From positions 1 through 5,054 of the forward strand of contig DJNY01000117.1 in assembly GCA_002441865.1 (NCBI GenBank): a stretch of DNA of 5,054 nucleotides, given 5' to 3'. A program made the translations under genes and the position numbers. Of the stretch, positions 1 to 5,054 are shown one piece after another. The DNA is from Lachnospiraceae bacterium UBA6452 (GTDB lineage: Bacteria > Bacillota > Clostridia > Lachnospirales > Lachnospiraceae). Every line of letters starts with the position of its first letter. Positions within the stretch are counted from its first letter, which is position 1. Below the pieces are notes generated by a model. That model searched no databases. It was not told where the DNA came from and worked only from the letters and a program-made list of their open reading frames with translations.

Positions 1-776
1 AAGTATTCCACCGGCGGATCTGTTTTTTCTGTGATCTGTCTGACTGTCTTTCTGCAGCTTTCAATCCGCCTCTCCATCTTCTCTGCATCATCCGCAGTCA
101 GTAAGAAGAGCCATTCATCCACGCCTCTCCGGAAAGAAAATACACCGCTTAACGTATCCAGCGCGCTCTCAATTTCCGCATACGTCTCCTGCTTTCCCCC
201 GTTTTCGGTAATTTTTAAAAGCAGTATATTATATAAGGGCGCACTCAGATCCATCCCCAGAGATTCTCCTGTCTCCAGTATTTGAGCCAGACTTAGATTC
301 TGTGTTATGATCTGGTTTAAAAACCGTTCTTTTTCCAGCTCACGGTTTTCCTTCATATCTTCTTTATACTTCTTGATCAGTTCCTTTTCTTCCTGCTCCT
401 GTCTGATCACTTCTTTCACCTGTGCGAGCACATCCAGAAGCTTTGCGGAAGAGATTGGTTTCAACAAATATTCCGCAACCTGTAATTTGATCGCCTCTTT
501 CGCATATTCAAATTCGTCATATCCGCTCAGGATCAATATTTTGGTTGCGGGAAGTTCTTTTCTGACCAGCTTACTAAGCTGTAATCCATCCATAAAAGGC
601 ATTTTGATATCTGTGATCAGAATATCCGGCTTCGTCTTTAAGATCATCGGATATGCGAGTTCACCATCTCCCGCTTCTCCCACAAACTCATATCCTTCTT
701 TTTCCCAGTCAATACTGTTTTTGATTCCCTTACGGATTGCAATTTCATCTTCCACCAAAAAAATCTTTATCATCAT
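1..776 (-). CDS. YesN/AraC-type two-component response regulator, N-terminal part
   Basis: Cytoplasmic response regulator, cut by the window edge; 258 codons are visible. Residues 3-120 are a receiver domain: acidic pair E9/D10 (in LVEDE), phospho-acceptor D56 (in ITDIKMP), switch residue S84 (in LSGYDEFEYA) and conserved K106 (in LLKPI). Residues about 115-150 are very rich in Glu and Lys and look like a coiled-coil linker. Residues 150-258 fit the poorly conserved middle region of YesN-type regulators. In the family (about 500 residues) an AraC-type helix-turn-helix DNA-binding domain follows at the C-terminus, and this would lie beyond position 1. Two ATG codons are in tandem (776-774 and 773-771); GGGGGC just upstream suits either. 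The usual partner is a membrane histidine kinase, often encoded next door. None is seen upstream, so it would lie off the left edge. The receiver assignment is secure. The AraC output domain is inferred from family resemblance. Confidence 0.93.
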   Translation of the reverse strand, partial: MMIKIFLVEDEIAIRKGIKNSIDWEKEGYEFVGEAGDGELAYPMILKTKPDILITDIKMPFMDGLQLSKLVRKELPATKILILSGYDEFEYAKEAIKLQVAEYLLKPISSAKLLDVLAQVKEVIRQEQEEKELIKKYKEDMKENRELEKERFLNQIITQNLSLAQILETGESLGMDLSAPLYNILLLKITENGGKQETYAEIESALDTLSGVFSFRRGVDEWLFLLTADDAEKMERRIESCRKTVRQITEKTDPPVEY

Positions 777-788
777 CCGAGCCCCCAG

Positions 789-806
789 AAAAATAGTACT
801 ATTTTT
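789..806. repeat. Perfect 18-bp palindrome, candidate operator of the response regulator gene
   Basis: The sequence AAAAATAGTACTATTTTT is its own reverse complement. It lies just upstream of the GGGGGC ribosome-binding site of the response regulator gene. The half-site AAAAATAG occurs a third time at 828-835, overlapping the -35 of the weak promoter candidate. An all-AT stem with almost no loop makes a poor RNA hairpin, so a binding site for a dimeric protein is the more natural reading. That function is inferred. Confidence 0.5.
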
Positions 807-809
807 ATC

Positions 810-838
810 ATCTTATATAATTTGCCGAAAAATAGCAA
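810..838 (-). promoter_or_regulatory. Weak sigma-A promoter candidate for the response regulator gene
   Basis: On the minus strand TTGCTA (838-833) is followed after 17 bases by TAAGAT (815-810), each matching four of six consensus positions. TATAAG (817-812) is an alternative -10 but leaves only 15 bases of spacer. The site lies between the terminator candidate of the preceding gene and the response regulator start, where a promoter is needed. The region is AT-rich, so chance matches are likely. Confidence 0.3.
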
Positions 839-871
839 TAAATAAATCCGGCCTTCTAACAGACCGGATTT
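828..871 (-). terminator. Probable rho-independent terminator after the zinc-ribbon membrane protein gene
   Basis: On the minus strand AAATCCGG (871-864) and CCGGATTT (851-844) form an 8-bp stem around a 12-base loop, 8 bases after the TAA stop of the gene ending at 880. The stem is followed by ATTTATTGCTATTTTT, a T-rich but interrupted tail. Stem position and tail orientation fit termination of the minus-strand operon. The large loop and broken T tract make it a moderate candidate. Confidence 0.55.
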
Positions 872-879
872 CAATCCCT

Positions 880-1485
880 TTACGCATTTATATAGCTGCC
901 ACAATACGGACACTTGCTGGAATAACCCGTTGCTGCCTGAAAACTGGAACCGCAGTTCGGGCAGGAAACAGCCACCATTTTCAGCTGCATCGGATCTACC
1001 GGCTTATCATCCATCAATTCTTCCTCTCCCGGCAGATATTCACTTCTGACAGATTTGGGATCATAGTCATATTTATCCCGGTAGCAGTAAATGTCAACGG
1101 TCATTCCAATAGGAAGCATCTTGGAGGAACCCTTTTCAAAACAAGTCGGAATGACAGCCTCCCTTTCCACGTGCGTTTCATCAAAATAGTGCACCACTGT
1201 ATTGACTGTATAAGATTCATTCACCATAAAAGAGGTATTTTCCACGTAGCTGTACACTTTCGCGACATATTTTTTCCCTTTTTTCCGAATTCTCCCTTTG
1301 ACACTCTTATGTATTACAATTCCCGCCAGAAATCCAATGCCCAGCACAACAAAAATAAGCGGGATAAAAATCGCTCCTCCTGCCTCAGCCAGACCTTCAG
1401 ACGTTGCAAACACCAAAAAGACACTGCCACCAATTACTATATACATCGCTCCCAGGAGTCCCAGGATCAAATATACAACACTCAT
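880..1485 (-). CDS. Membrane protein with DUF3592-like domain and C-terminal zinc ribbon
   Basis: A 201-residue protein of unknown function. Two hydrophobic helices (about 4-26 and 38-58) are followed by a very basic stretch (KSVKGRIRKKGKK, 60-72), which places the rest in the cytoplasm by the positive-inside rule. Residues 73-145 are beta-rich (KYVAKVYSYV, YTVNTVVHYFD, MTVDIYCYRD) and resemble DUF3592-type domains; this is from memory and unconfirmed. An acidic linker leads to a C-terminal zinc ribbon with CPNC (C175, C178) and CPYC (C192, C195). The start has a good site, AAAGGAAA, about six bases upstream. The gene begins 40 bp after tadA with no terminator between, so co-transcription is likely, and a terminator candidate follows its stop. 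A cytoplasmic zinc ribbon tethered to the membrane could bind protein or nucleic acid, but nothing in the sequence decides this. Confidence 0.88.
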   Translation of the reverse strand: MSVVYLILGLLGAMYIVIGGSVFLVFATSEGLAEAGGAIFIPLIFVVLGIGFLAGIVIHKSVKGRIRKKGKKYVAKVYSYVENTSFMVNESYTVNTVVHYFDETHVEREAVIPTCFEKGSSKMLPIGMTVDIYCYRDKYDYDPKSVRSEYLPGEEELMDDKPVDPMQLKMVAVSCPNCGSSFQAATGYSSKCPYCGSYINA

Positions 1486-1525
1486 CTCGTTTCCTTTCCC
1501 ACATTACATATCTGAATGAACATCA

Positions 1526-2131
1526 TCATTTCTTATTGTAAATACCACTACCATCCGTTTCATGCAGACGTTTTCTAAGCCCTGCAAAAAACTGTTTCAA
1601 AATCTGGCTGCATTCCGCCTCACAGACACCATAGGTTGCCTGCACCTGATGATTGAACTGCTTCATCGTAAACAGATTCAGTATCGAGCCAGCGCAGCCT
1701 GCTTTCGGATTCATCGCTCCGATCACAACCTCCTTGATCCGCGCCTGTACGATCGCGCCCGCACACATCTGGCAGGGCTCCAATGTCACATAAAGAATGC
1801 AGTCCTCAAGCCGCCAGTCATTCAATTTTTTACTTGCTTTCCGAATGGCCGTGATCTCCGCATGCGATAATGTGCTCTTATCGGTATTGCGCCTGTTATA
1901 ACCGCGTCCGATCACTTTTCCGTCATGTACGATCACACAGCCGATCGGTACTTCACCAAGCTCTTTTGCTTTTTTCGCCTGCAAAATAGCCTGTTTCATA
2001 AACTTCTCATCTGTTTTTTGTTTGATTATAAGCGCCTGCTGCCTTGCTTCTTCTTCTCTGCGCAGCTTTTCTTCTTTTACGCGAAGCCGGTTTTCCCGGC
2101 GTTTTAATTGTTTTTCTGTCAGTTCATGCAT
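1526..2131 (-). CDS. tadA: tRNA-specific adenosine deaminase TadA with N-terminal extension
   Basis: Zinc-dependent cytoplasmic enzyme that deaminates adenosine 34 to inosine in tRNA-Arg(ACG), allowing wobble decoding of CGN arginine codons; usually essential. The cytidine/deoxycytidylate deaminase fold is clear: EVPIGCVIV (60-68), zinc-binding and catalytic H90-A-E92, zinc ligands C120 and C123 in TLEPCQMCAGA, then ARIKEVVIGAMNPKAGCAGS, diagnostic of TadA rather than other deaminases. The protein is 201 residues, against roughly 150-170 in the family. The excess is a Lys/Arg/Glu-rich, probably helical stretch at residues 1-44, before the usual start region MKQAILQAKKA. An in-frame ATG at 1999-1997 (M45), preceded by GAGAAG, would give a 157-residue protein of normal size, and neither start has a strong ribosome site. 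The gene sits between two membrane protein genes (gaps 43 and 40 bp), away from the dnaX neighbourhood known in Bacillus. Confidence 0.95.
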   Translation of the reverse strand: MHELTEKQLKRRENRLRVKEEKLRREEEARQQALIIKQKTDEKFMKQAILQAKKAKELGEVPIGCVIVHDGKVIGRGYNRRNTDKSTLSHAEITAIRKASKKLNDWRLEDCILYVTLEPCQMCAGAIVQARIKEVVIGAMNPKAGCAGSILNLFTMKQFNHQVQATYGVCEAECSQILKQFFAGLRKRLHETDGSGIYNKK

Positions 2132-2174
2132 ATCTGTTTTCCCATTTTCACTTCTTTCTGTTCTGCCGGAGTAC

Positions 2175-2780
2175 TTATAGATAGCTCAGTACATGGATCA
2201 TTAATGCCGCAGATACCAGAAGGGAGACTGCCATAACCTTTCCCCATACAGGCTTTTTATTCTCATCCTGCTCCTTTATCCCTGCAAAAATACAAAGCAG
2301 TGTCAGTAGAAAAGCAAATACGCAGACAAGCTTTTTCACTGCAAAGGTTTTATAGTCTGTATCCAGACATGACGAAGTACCTGTGACTAACTGAAGCCCC
2401 GTCATATCCATATTGGAAAACGAATTACTAAACTCACGCTCTACCTTATAATCCAGCTTCCGTTTTTTCGCCTTCAATGTATAGCTTCCGCCTATTGCCT
2501 TGCCATCTGCATCAAAATTTTGATCCAGCCACTTTTTCGTTGCACGTACAATATAAATATTACCTTCCTCAGAATCAACACCTATATAGTAATACTCATT
2601 TCCGGTCGGAATCAGTCCATTGATAGAATGCTCGATCGTAAGACCGCCTCCGGCCATATCTATCTTTTCTTCCACATAATCACTCTTGCTTGTCAGGTCT
2701 GTAATCCCTGTGATCAGTAAATACAGACCAAGGCCGATAAATAACACAGCCACAAAAATCTTCGCTAATTTCTCTTTCAT
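2175..2780 (-). CDS. Unrecognised membrane protein with three helices and an extracytoplasmic loop
   Basis: A 201-residue protein I do not recognise. Predicted membrane helices lie at about 8-28, 149-168 and 178-199. Between the first two is a polar region of about 120 residues containing GLIPTGNEYYYIGVD (55-69) and IYIVRATKKWLDQNF (75-89), an alpha/beta-looking domain. A basic N-terminus (MKEKLAK) and the charged turn between helices 2 and 3 (KEQDENKK, 169-176) put the N-terminus and that turn inside, and the large domain outside the membrane. Its single cysteine in that domain (C138) gives no metal motif. The ribosome site GAGGGA stands 5-6 bases before the ATG, within a stretch nearly identical to that before the upstream gene. 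Gaps of 72 bp to the upstream gene and 43 bp to tadA suggest one operon. Confidence 0.82.
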   Translation of the reverse strand: MKEKLAKIFVAVLFIGLGLYLLITGITDLTSKSDYVEEKIDMAGGGLTIEHSINGLIPTGNEYYYIGVDSEEGNIYIVRATKKWLDQNFDADGKAIGGSYTLKAKKRKLDYKVEREFSNSFSNMDMTGLQLVTGTSSCLDTDYKTFAVKKLVCVFAFLLTLLCIFAGIKEQDENKKPVWGKVMAVSLLVSAALMIHVLSYL

Positions 2781-2852
2781 CTCTTTCCCTCACTATTCTC
2801 TCTTCTGTTTTCTTTTTGTATTGACCGCCTTAGCGTGTTCTTCCGGTTATTC

Positions 2853-3338
2853 CTATCGCAGATATTCCTCCGGAACAGGATAACCTGCCTGTTTCAGCTT
2901 CCATGCATAATCAGAATTTCGCAGACGCGCTACTGACTGTTGTCTCTTTTGTTCCCATTTTCTGGCTTTACTTCCACTTATGATACGAATCAGTTCAATA
3001 ATTCCGCCAATGATCAGAATCAATCCCATCACAGTAAATACAACCGGAAGTAACCATCTGCTCACTGCAGTATCCGACATACCAAGCTCCCTGTATCCAA
3101 TCAGGTGAATTCCTCTGTACAATACAAAGACACCTAACGCGATCAGAAACAGATACGAGCCTTTGGAAAATTCGCTGCCCGGCAATCCCTCAATCGCCAG
3201 TTCATGATATCTTTTGTCGATATAACTGCCTCCGCATTTTCTGCACGTTCTGATCGGACTCCCACAAAAATATTGTCTGTTGTCATAATAAAAAAACTTC
3301 TTATTACAACATGGACATCTGTCTGTTGCCACCTGCAT
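2853..3338 (-). CDS. Small membrane protein with N-terminal zinc ribbon
   Basis: A 161-residue protein of unknown function, first gene of the minus-strand cluster. The N-terminus is a zinc ribbon: CPCC (C8, C11, with C10) paired with CRKC (C32, C35) and a following GGSYID; C25 is an extra cysteine. Two membrane helices follow at about 61-80 and 95-120, giving N-in, C-in topology supported by the basic segment after helix 2 (GSKARKWEQKR). The cytoplasmic tail ends in SVARLRNSDYAWKLKQAGYPVPEEYLR, a pattern I associate from memory with short tails in Firmicutes proteins. The ATG at 3338 has GAGGGA 5-6 bases upstream and a well-placed promoter about 50 bp upstream. Together with the protein at 880-1485 it brackets the operon with two membrane-tethered zinc ribbons. 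No reaction or partner can be named. Confidence 0.85.
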   Translation of the reverse strand: MQVATDRCPCCNKKFFYYDNRQYFCGSPIRTCRKCGGSYIDKRYHELAIEGLPGSEFSKGSYLFLIALGVFVLYRGIHLIGYRELGMSDTAVSRWLLPVVFTVMGLILIIGGIIELIRIISGSKARKWEQKRQQSVARLRNSDYAWKLKQAGYPVPEEYLR

Positions 3339-3386
3339 CTTTTTCCCTCACTTTTTCCTCTGGAATAAAATACACCACCTGCTTCT

Positions 3387-3415
3387 ATCATACGGGTTAT
3401 GCGCAGAAATAACAA
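3387..3415 (-). promoter_or_regulatory. Sigma-A promoter for the four-gene minus-strand cluster
   Basis: On the minus strand TTGTTA (3415-3410) and TATGAT (3392-3387) are separated by exactly 17 bases. The -10 matches five and the -35 four of six consensus positions. The predicted transcript would begin near 3380, leaving a leader of about 42 bases before the ATG at 3338. It is the only good promoter I see for the genes from 3338 to 880. A 7-bp inverted repeat (TTATGCG at 3397-3403, CGCATAA at 3423-3429) flanks the -35 element. Confidence 0.6.
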
Positions 3416-3466
3416 GCATTCCCGCATAAAATGTCCTGATCCGCTATACCCTCAGACAGTTTAAAG

Positions 3467-3475
3467 TGGTATACT
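3467..3475 (+). promoter_or_regulatory. Extended -10 promoter candidate for nrdG
   Basis: TGGTATACT (3467-3475) fits an extended -10 element: TG, one base, then TATACT, five of six consensus. No good -35 lies 16-18 bases upstream, which is tolerated at extended -10 promoters. The transcript would begin near 3482, about 30 bases before the nrdG start. TATACC at 3445-3450 is the inverse of GGTATA at 3468-3473, so a regulator site overlapping the -10 is possible but weakly supported. Confidence 0.4.
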
Positions 3476-3513
3476 GTTTATCTGGGACATTACACAAAGA
3501 AAGAAGGCAGTTT

Positions 3514-4257
3514 ATGTTATTTTGTGGTTTACAAAAGACAACTTTATTAGATTATCCGGAACATGTGGCAGCTACTGTTTTTCTCGGTGGCTGTAATTTC
3601 CGCTGCCCGTATTGCCAGAACAGCGATCTGTTATTAGATCCTGCTTCTTATGCTGCATACACAAAACAAGATATCCTTTCTTATTTGCAAAAAAGAAAGA
3701 ATATCCTGACAGGTGTCTGTATTACCGGCGGAGAACCGACAATCTATCATGATCTGCCTGATTTTCTGGCTGAGGTCAAGGAACTTGGATATCTGGTCAA
3801 GCTTGACTCAAATGGCAGCAATCCTTTTATGCTGCGTACACTTTATGAGCAAAAGCTCATCGACTATGTTGCAATGGATATCAAATCCGGTCCCTCCGAT
3901 TATCTGAAGGTAGCAGGACTGACTGATCCGGCAGATCACAGCACTTCTTATGCTTTTTCCGATGAAATGCTTGCCCGCATCCGCGAAAGTGTACATTTTC
4001 TGATGTATGAAACAGATGAAAAGCGTTTCACCTATGAATTCCGCACCACGGTCGTGCGAGAGCTGCACAGCGCAGACACCTTCCGCGAGATCGGCGACTG
4101 GATCAAGGGGGCAAAAAGATACTTTTTACAGTCCTACAAAGAAAGTGAGCAGGTTCTGTGCCCCGGCTTTTCTGCCTATTCCCGCATGGAACTGGAGAAA
4201 TTTATAGAAATATTGAAACCCGATATTCCTTCGGTCGCACTGCGGGGCGTAGACTGA
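3514..4257 (+). CDS. nrdG: Anaerobic ribonucleotide reductase activating protein, NrdG2 type
   Basis: Radical SAM activase that uses a [4Fe-4S] cluster and S-adenosylmethionine to create the glycyl radical in the class III ribonucleotide reductase NrdD, needed for dNTP synthesis without oxygen. The 247-residue protein has the cluster motif C27-X3-C31-X2-C34 (GCNFRCPYCQN), the SAM-binding stretch ITGGEP (70-75), LDSNGSN (97-103), DYVAMDIKS (117-125), YEFRTTVV (174-181) and RYFLQSYKESEQVL (202-215), a set typical of the longer NrdG2 subgroup rather than the short E. coli type. The ATG at 3514 is chosen because GAAGG (3503-3507) is six bases upstream and the protein then begins at the family-typical FCGLQKTTLLDYP. 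An in-frame GTG at 3466 would overlap the promoter. No nrdD lies in the window. The stop is one base from the convergent gene's stop. Another glycyl-radical activase is less likely because the extra ferredoxin insert is absent. Confidence 0.92.
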   Translation: MLFCGLQKTTLLDYPEHVAATVFLGGCNFRCPYCQNSDLLLDPASYAAYTKQDILSYLQKRKNILTGVCITGGEPTIYHDLPDFLAEVKELGYLVKLDSNGSNPFMLRTLYEQKLIDYVAMDIKSGPSDYLKVAGLTDPADHSTSYAFSDEMLARIRESVHFLMYETDEKRFTYEFRTTVVRELHSADTFREIGDWIKGAKRYFLQSYKESEQVLCPGFSAYSRMELEKFIEILKPDIPSVALRGVD

Positions 4258-4258
4258 A

Positions 4259-5005
4259 CTATCCGACTTTACACAGGAAATATCCATATGTCCCCATCTG
4301 AGGCATTTCCGTTCTGGTTTCTTCTCCAAACTCACAATGTTGCAGATTTTCAGCCTCAATGAAAAGCGGAAAGCCCATCATTTTTGCTGCGATCGCCTCA
4401 CGCTGGCTGAAATTACCCGGAACACCGATAAATCCCTTTCCTACTACCACATGCCTGTACTGATAATAGCCATGCAACAGAAAACTGTTATAATACAGCT
4501 CTCTCTGCTTTTCCCCCATGGAAAGAAGCTGCGTCAGATCCTGAATATAGAGCACTTGATTTTCCGGTATTTCAGGTTCCTTCCTGCTTTCTTTTACATC
4601 TATTGTGTTCTTATCTTGACTCGCTGATAGCAGTTTCTCATCTTTTTCTACATTCTGTTTTTCCTCTGTGACAGTATCCGCTTCTCCACGGATCTCCTTT
4701 CCTCCAGGCAGAAAGATCCTGCAATCCAAGAGCTCTTCAATCTCTCCCGCCTCCTCCAGCTTTTGCAAAAACTGCATCTGCCGTCCACCGGATACAAACG
4801 GAATCTCCCAGCTTTTTTCCTTCTCCTGTCCGCCCAGAAGATAACGCAGCCTGCAGCTTCCTTTTCCGCCTGCAGCCGGCAGATCCTGCAGCAGAAATTC
4901 CACTTTTACCTTCTGTTCCATGACTGTCAGCTTCCGCAGTCCTGCTTTGGACAGCTTCTGCTCCCCTTTATACACATAAACATAATCCTTTTTCTGCGTA
5001 AACAA
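4259..5005 (-). CDS. DUF6128-like protein with TTG start
   Basis: A 248-residue soluble protein without signal peptide or membrane helix. Residues 1-110 alternate hydrophobic and charged residues (VKVEFLLQDLP, GSCRLRYLLGG, SWEIPFVSGG), suggesting a beta domain. Residues 111-150 are a Glu/Lys-rich, probably disordered linker. Residues 150-248 contain NSFLLHGYYQYRHVVVGKGFIGVPG (173-197), then AAKMMGFPLF and a final GTYGYFLC. That pattern matches, from memory, a Lachnospiraceae-typical C-terminal domain (DUF6128-like); no biochemical role is known to me. The start is TTG at 5005: an in-frame TAA lies five codons upstream, AAGGAAG (5019-5013) is seven bases upstream, and the next ATG is residue 29. 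The start region lies in and just after a long hairpin (5009-5054), so translation may be controlled by structure. If that hairpin is instead a terminator, the ATG at residue 29 would be the alternative start. Confidence 0.85.
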   Translation of the reverse strand: MFTQKKDYVYVYKGEQKLSKAGLRKLTVMEQKVKVEFLLQDLPAAGGKGSCRLRYLLGGQEKEKSWEIPFVSGGRQMQFLQKLEEAGEIEELLDCRIFLPGGKEIRGEADTVTEEKQNVEKDEKLLSASQDKNTIDVKESRKEPEIPENQVLYIQDLTQLLSMGEKQRELYYNSFLLHGYYQYRHVVVGKGFIGVPGNFSQREAIAAKMMGFPLFIEAENLQHCEFGEETRTEMPQMGTYGYFLCKVG

Positions 5006-5008
5006 AAT

Positions 5009-5054
5009 AGCACTTCCTTATATTGAACCATTTAGTCCAATATATGAAAGTGCT
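5009..5054 (-). promoter_or_regulatory. Long hairpin covering the ribosome-binding site of the 4259-5005 gene
   Basis: The last 46 bases form two 20-base arms (5054-5035 and 5028-5009) around a 6-base loop. In minus-strand RNA 19 of 20 positions pair: 17 Watson-Crick, two G-U, and a single A-A mismatch. The 3' arm contains the ribosome site AAGGAAG (5019-5013), and the TTG start follows three bases after the stem. The stem is also followed by AUUUUGUUU, so it could act as an intrinsic terminator or attenuator. The repeat reaches the window edge and may be longer. That the structure exists is near certain; its role is inferred. Confidence 0.7.

Noticed and set aside
307..1515. A 402-codon open frame on the plus strand spanning the response regulator gene, the intergenic gap and the zinc-ribbon gene.
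   Set aside because: It is antisense to two well-supported genes, rich in Ser, Ile and Phe as expected of an antisense frame, has no recognisable motif, and crosses the terminator and promoter region.
1486..1525. Possible terminator or promoter between tadA and the zinc-ribbon gene at 880-1485.
   Set aside because: No stem-loop with a T tract and no paired -35/-10 elements are visible in these 40 bases.
2120..2150. A tiny eight-codon frame starting at an ATG just upstream of tadA and overlapping its start (a possible leader peptide).
   Set aside because: It has only a weak, badly spaced ribosome site and no regulatory residue pattern; chance is sufficient.
3143..3427. A 94-codon minus-strand frame overlapping the zinc-ribbon gene at 2853-3338.
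   Set aside because: It is in another frame of a gene with clear CPCC/CRKC and membrane-helix features, and its start would precede the predicted transcription start.
3466..3513. GTG at 3466 as an upstream start for nrdG, adding 16 residues.
   Set aside because: It overlaps the extended -10 element, has no ribosome site, and the ATG at 3514 has a good one and matches the family N-terminus.
4763..5026. Plus-strand frame running into the inverted repeat at the right edge.
   Set aside because: It is antisense to the DUF6128-like gene and has no homology signal I recognise or ribosome site.

Overview
The window looks like ordinary chromosome of a Gram-positive anaerobe of the Clostridia, probably a gut Lachnospiraceae-type species. 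This is an inference from four things: a YesN-type response regulator, an oxygen-sensitive class III ribonucleotide reductase activase of the NrdG2 type, a protein resembling a Lachnospiraceae-typical family (DUF6128-like, from memory), and purine-rich Shine-Dalgarno sites in a moderately AT-rich background. I see no phage or transposase genes, CRISPR array, tRNA or rRNA.

Layout from left to right. Positions 1-776 (minus) hold the N-terminal half of an AraC-family two-component response regulator, cut by the window edge. Its upstream region (777-879) holds a perfect 18-bp palindrome, a third copy of the same half-site, a weak promoter candidate, and a hairpin that probably terminates the preceding transcript. 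Positions 880-3338 (minus) hold four co-directional genes with gaps of 72, 43 and 40 bp. In transcription order they are an N-terminal zinc-ribbon protein with two membrane helices, a protein with three membrane helices and a large extracytoplasmic loop, tadA (tRNA adenosine deaminase), and a membrane protein with a DUF3592-like domain and a C-terminal zinc ribbon. A good sigma-A promoter lies at 3387-3415 and the terminator candidate at 828-871, so this can be read as one operon. Positions 3514-4257 (plus) hold nrdG, divergent from that operon. Positions 4259-5005 (minus) hold a DUF6128-like protein, convergent with nrdG with a single base between the two stop codons. Its TTG start and Shine-Dalgarno sequence sit at the base of a long inverted repeat (5009-5054) at the window edge.

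Functionally, the recognisable parts are housekeeping: wobble-inosine formation (TadA) and anaerobic dNTP synthesis (NrdG). The regulator probably pairs with a sensor kinase outside the window. The three small membrane proteins around tadA have no function I can assign. The strongest unexplained signal is the 46-base hairpin over the translation start of the 4259-5005 gene. Its pairing is better in the minus-strand RNA than in DNA, because two DNA mismatches become G-U pairs, which suggests it works as RNA. I did not find a convincing new multi-gene system.
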